Made by a program: the position numbers and the translations under genes
DNA from: JAJFJD01 sp965228695
Lineage (GTDB): Bacteria > Pseudomonadota > Alphaproteobacteria > UBA8366
NCBI GenBank assembly: GCA_965228695.1
Contig: CBDDIB010000002.1
Coordinates: 3,286,001-3,350,000, forward strand
Length of the DNA: 64,000 nt
Direction of reading: 5' to 3'
The notes under the pieces: generated by a model
Databases searched by the model: none
What the model saw: only the letters and a program-made list of their open reading frames with translations
Told to the model about the DNA's origin: nothing
In this document: positions 62,542-64,000 of the stretch, piece after piece
Numbering within the stretch: the first letter of the stretch is position 1
How the letters are laid out: every line of letters starts with the position of its first letter

Positions 62542-64000
62542 TTGCCTGACACCACAAATTTTCATCCCTTGAAAGCCGACGAGGCCCATGCGACCGGCCG
62601 GCTGCTGTGGATCATCAGCGCCATTCTCGGAGCCGCGGCGTTTGCTTATATTTTCCGGGACGGCTTGATCTACATGATCGAACGCTGGGACCAGGAAGAG
62701 TACAGCCACGGGTCCCTCATTCCGATCATCACGATCTTCTTGATTTGGCAGAAAAAAGACGCTCTGGCGGCCATTGGGGCTGGTACGTCCTTGGTCGGGC
62801 CGGCGGCGTGGATCGGGACGTTGGTCGTCGCTGGTGGAATCTTCGTCGGGCTGGTTGGTGAACTCAGCACGATTTATCTGATCATTCAGTACGGTTTCCT
62901 GATGACCATCCTCGGCGCCGCCATGACATTGGTCGGGTTCCGCGGGCTGAAGTTAATCTGGGCGCCGCTGCTGTATCTGGTCTTCATGGTGCCGCTGCCG
63001 AGTTTTCTCTACGCCAACCTCTCGGCCGAACTGCAGCTTATTTCGTCGGAGCTCGGCGTCGCTTTCGTCCGGTGGTTCAATATCCCCGTCTTCCTCGAAG
63101 GCAACGTAATCGACCTCGGCATTTACAAGCTGCAGGTGGTCGAGGCGTGCAGCGGATTGCGGTACCTGTTTCCGCTCATGAGCTTCGGGTATCTCAGCGC
63201 CTATCTTTATCGGGGACCGGTGTGGCACCGGTTGGTCCTGTTCCTGTCGACCATCCCCATCACCATCATCATGAACAGCTTCCGGATCGGCGTGATCGGC
63301 ATTGCGGTTGACCGCTGGGGCATCGAGATGGCGGAAGGCGCCCTTCATTTCTTCGAAGGGTGGGTTATCTTCATGGCCTGTGTCGCCATTCTGTTCTTGG
63401 AAATCTGGGTCTTCGTCCGTTTTACCGGCGGAAAGCGCAGCTTCACCGACGCCTTCCGCATCGAGCTGCCCGACCGGACCAACGGCTGGCTGCCGAAGCT
63501 CGGTGGCACACCGACGCGCCCCTGGCTGGCCGCCGTTGCGGTGCTGGTGCTGGCGACCGTCGGTTCCGTGGCGATCGCGCAGCGTACCGAAACCGTTGCT
63601 CAACGCGAATCGCTCGAAGCCTTCCCGGTACAGCATGATAATTGGTACGGGAAGAGTATACCGATTGAAAATCAAATAGTTGATGCGCTTAAGCTTACAG
63701 ATTACGTGAATGTAAATTATTCCCGGCCCGGCGATAGAATGCCGGTAAACCTCTATGCCGCGTATTATGCGTCGCAGCGGAAGGGCGAGGCGGTGCATTC
63801 CCCGCGGTCCTGCATCCCGGGGGGCGGTTGGCAAATCGAATCGGTCGAGCGACAGACCGTGCCGGACGTGACGCGGGCCGATGGGCAGCCGTTGAAAGTC
63901 AATCGGGTGATCATTGCCAAGGGGGCGGTCCGTCAGGTCGTTTATTACTGGTTCGCACAGCGCGGCCGGAACCTGACGAACGAGTATCTCGTGAAATGGT
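62542..64000 (+). CDS. xrtD: Exosortase fused to an EpsI domain, XrtD type, 3' partial
   Basis: At least 486 residues, cut by the right edge. Residues about 15-285 are the polytopic exosortase domain, starting with YMIERWDQEEYSHGSLIPII. The cysteine-protease-like triad is complete: Cys in VVEACSGLRYL, Arg in IIMNSFRIGVIG, and His in GALHFFEGW. From about residue 335 an EpsI domain follows (AVHSPRSCIPGGGW, then YYWFAQRGRNLTNEY). This fusion is the layout of XrtD, the exosortase of VPLPA-CTERM proteins such as the one at 25790. No ATG or clear ribosome site precedes the domain: TTG 62542 is my choice, with TTG 62518 and 62569 as alternatives. It is predicted to cut the sorting tail at the inner membrane. 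Confidence 0.88.
   Translation, partial: MPDTTNFHPLKADEAHATGRLLWIISAILGAAAFAYIFRDGLIYMIERWDQEEYSHGSLIPIITIFLIWQKKDALAAIGAGTSLVGPAAWIGTLVVAGGIFVGLVGELSTIYLIIQYGFLMTILGAAMTLVGFRGLKLIWAPLLYLVFMVPLPSFLYANLSAELQLISSELGVAFVRWFNIPVFLEGNVIDLGIYKLQVVEACSGLRYLFPLMSFGYLSAYLYRGPVWHRLVLFLSTIPITIIMNSFRIGVIGIAVDRWGIEMAEGALHFFEGWVIFMACVAILFLEIWVFVRFTGGKRSFTDAFRIELPDRTNGWLPKLGGTPTRPWLAAVAVLVLATVGSVAIAQRTETVAQRESLEAFPVQHDNWYGKSIPIENQIVDALKLTDYVNVNYSRPGDRMPVNLYAAYYASQRKGEAVHSPRSCIPGGGWQIESVERQTVPDVTRADGQPLKVNRVIIAKGAVRQVVYYWFAQRGRNLTNEYLVKW

Noticed and set aside
1..64000. CRISPR arrays, insertion sequences, prophage or toxin-antitoxin genes
   Set aside because: I looked for regularly spaced repeats, transposase or integrase motifs and paired small genes and found none that hold up.

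Overview
The window is GC-rich chromosomal DNA from a Gram-negative bacterium, most likely an alphaproteobacterium of Rhodospirillales type. That placement is an inference from gene content and codon use; no rRNA is present. It carries about 45 protein genes, one tRNA-Asn and two clear intrinsic terminators. I saw no CRISPR array, insertion sequence, phage gene or origin.

Left third (1-18.8 kb): accessory metabolic and envelope genes. In order these are a long Pro/Ala-rich protein entering from the left edge; a secreted peptidoglycan-binding/helical-repeat protein; a small lipoprotein; a ChaC-type gamma-glutamylcyclotransferase; a four-gene catabolic run (class III aminotransferase, CaiB-type CoA transferase, Old Yellow Enzyme, amidase); a secreted trypsin-like protease; a small basic exported protein; a DyP-type peroxidase; and a PhyH-type dioxygenase. 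An envelope group follows: an outer-membrane barrel, a PagL-type lipid A deacylase, a PAP2 phosphatase and an exported protein of unknown function. The barrel and the phosphatase share an unusual N-terminal motif.

Middle (18.8-26.5 kb, mostly minus strand): a FAD oxidoreductase, then a cassette of carbamoyltransferase, a 49-residue DUF5989-like protein, an SxtJ-like membrane protein and an SGNH hydrolase. A terminator, tRNA-Asn, a bifunctional GDP-mannose pyrophosphorylase/phosphomannose isomerase and an exported protein with a VPLPA-CTERM sorting tail complete this part.

Right part (27.0-64.0 kb): one large exopolysaccharide locus. A co-directional run from 27.0 to 43.7 kb encodes an export lipoprotein-like protein, an outer-membrane barrel, a chain-length regulator, a BY-kinase-like ATPase, an ExeA-like ATPase, WecC, WecB, a TviB-like dehydrogenase, a bi-domain oxidoreductase, a heparinase II/III-like lyase, a WecG/TagA transferase and a large glycoside hydrolase-like protein. 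From 43.7 to 62.1 kb lies a mosaic of glycosyltransferases, a flippase, a polymerase/ligase, two asparagine-synthase-like proteins, a methyltransferase, a PaaK/CapK-like ligase and two polytopic proteins. Patches of low GC and a tandemly duplicated, partly broken glycosyltransferase pair mark it as the variable, strain-specific part. The right edge cuts an exosortase fused to an EpsI domain, matching the XrtD class that handles VPLPA-CTERM proteins.

Working model (inference): WecB/WecC and the TviB-like enzyme make uronic-acid sugar nucleotides. WecG and the other transferases build a lipid-linked repeat that is flipped, polymerised and exported by the Wza/Wzc-like machinery. Asparagine-synthase-like and carbamoyltransferase enzymes may decorate it. 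XrtD processes a VPLPA-tailed surface protein that works with the polymer. The exosortase and the VPLPA gene share an upstream 12-base palindromic word found nowhere else I looked in the window.
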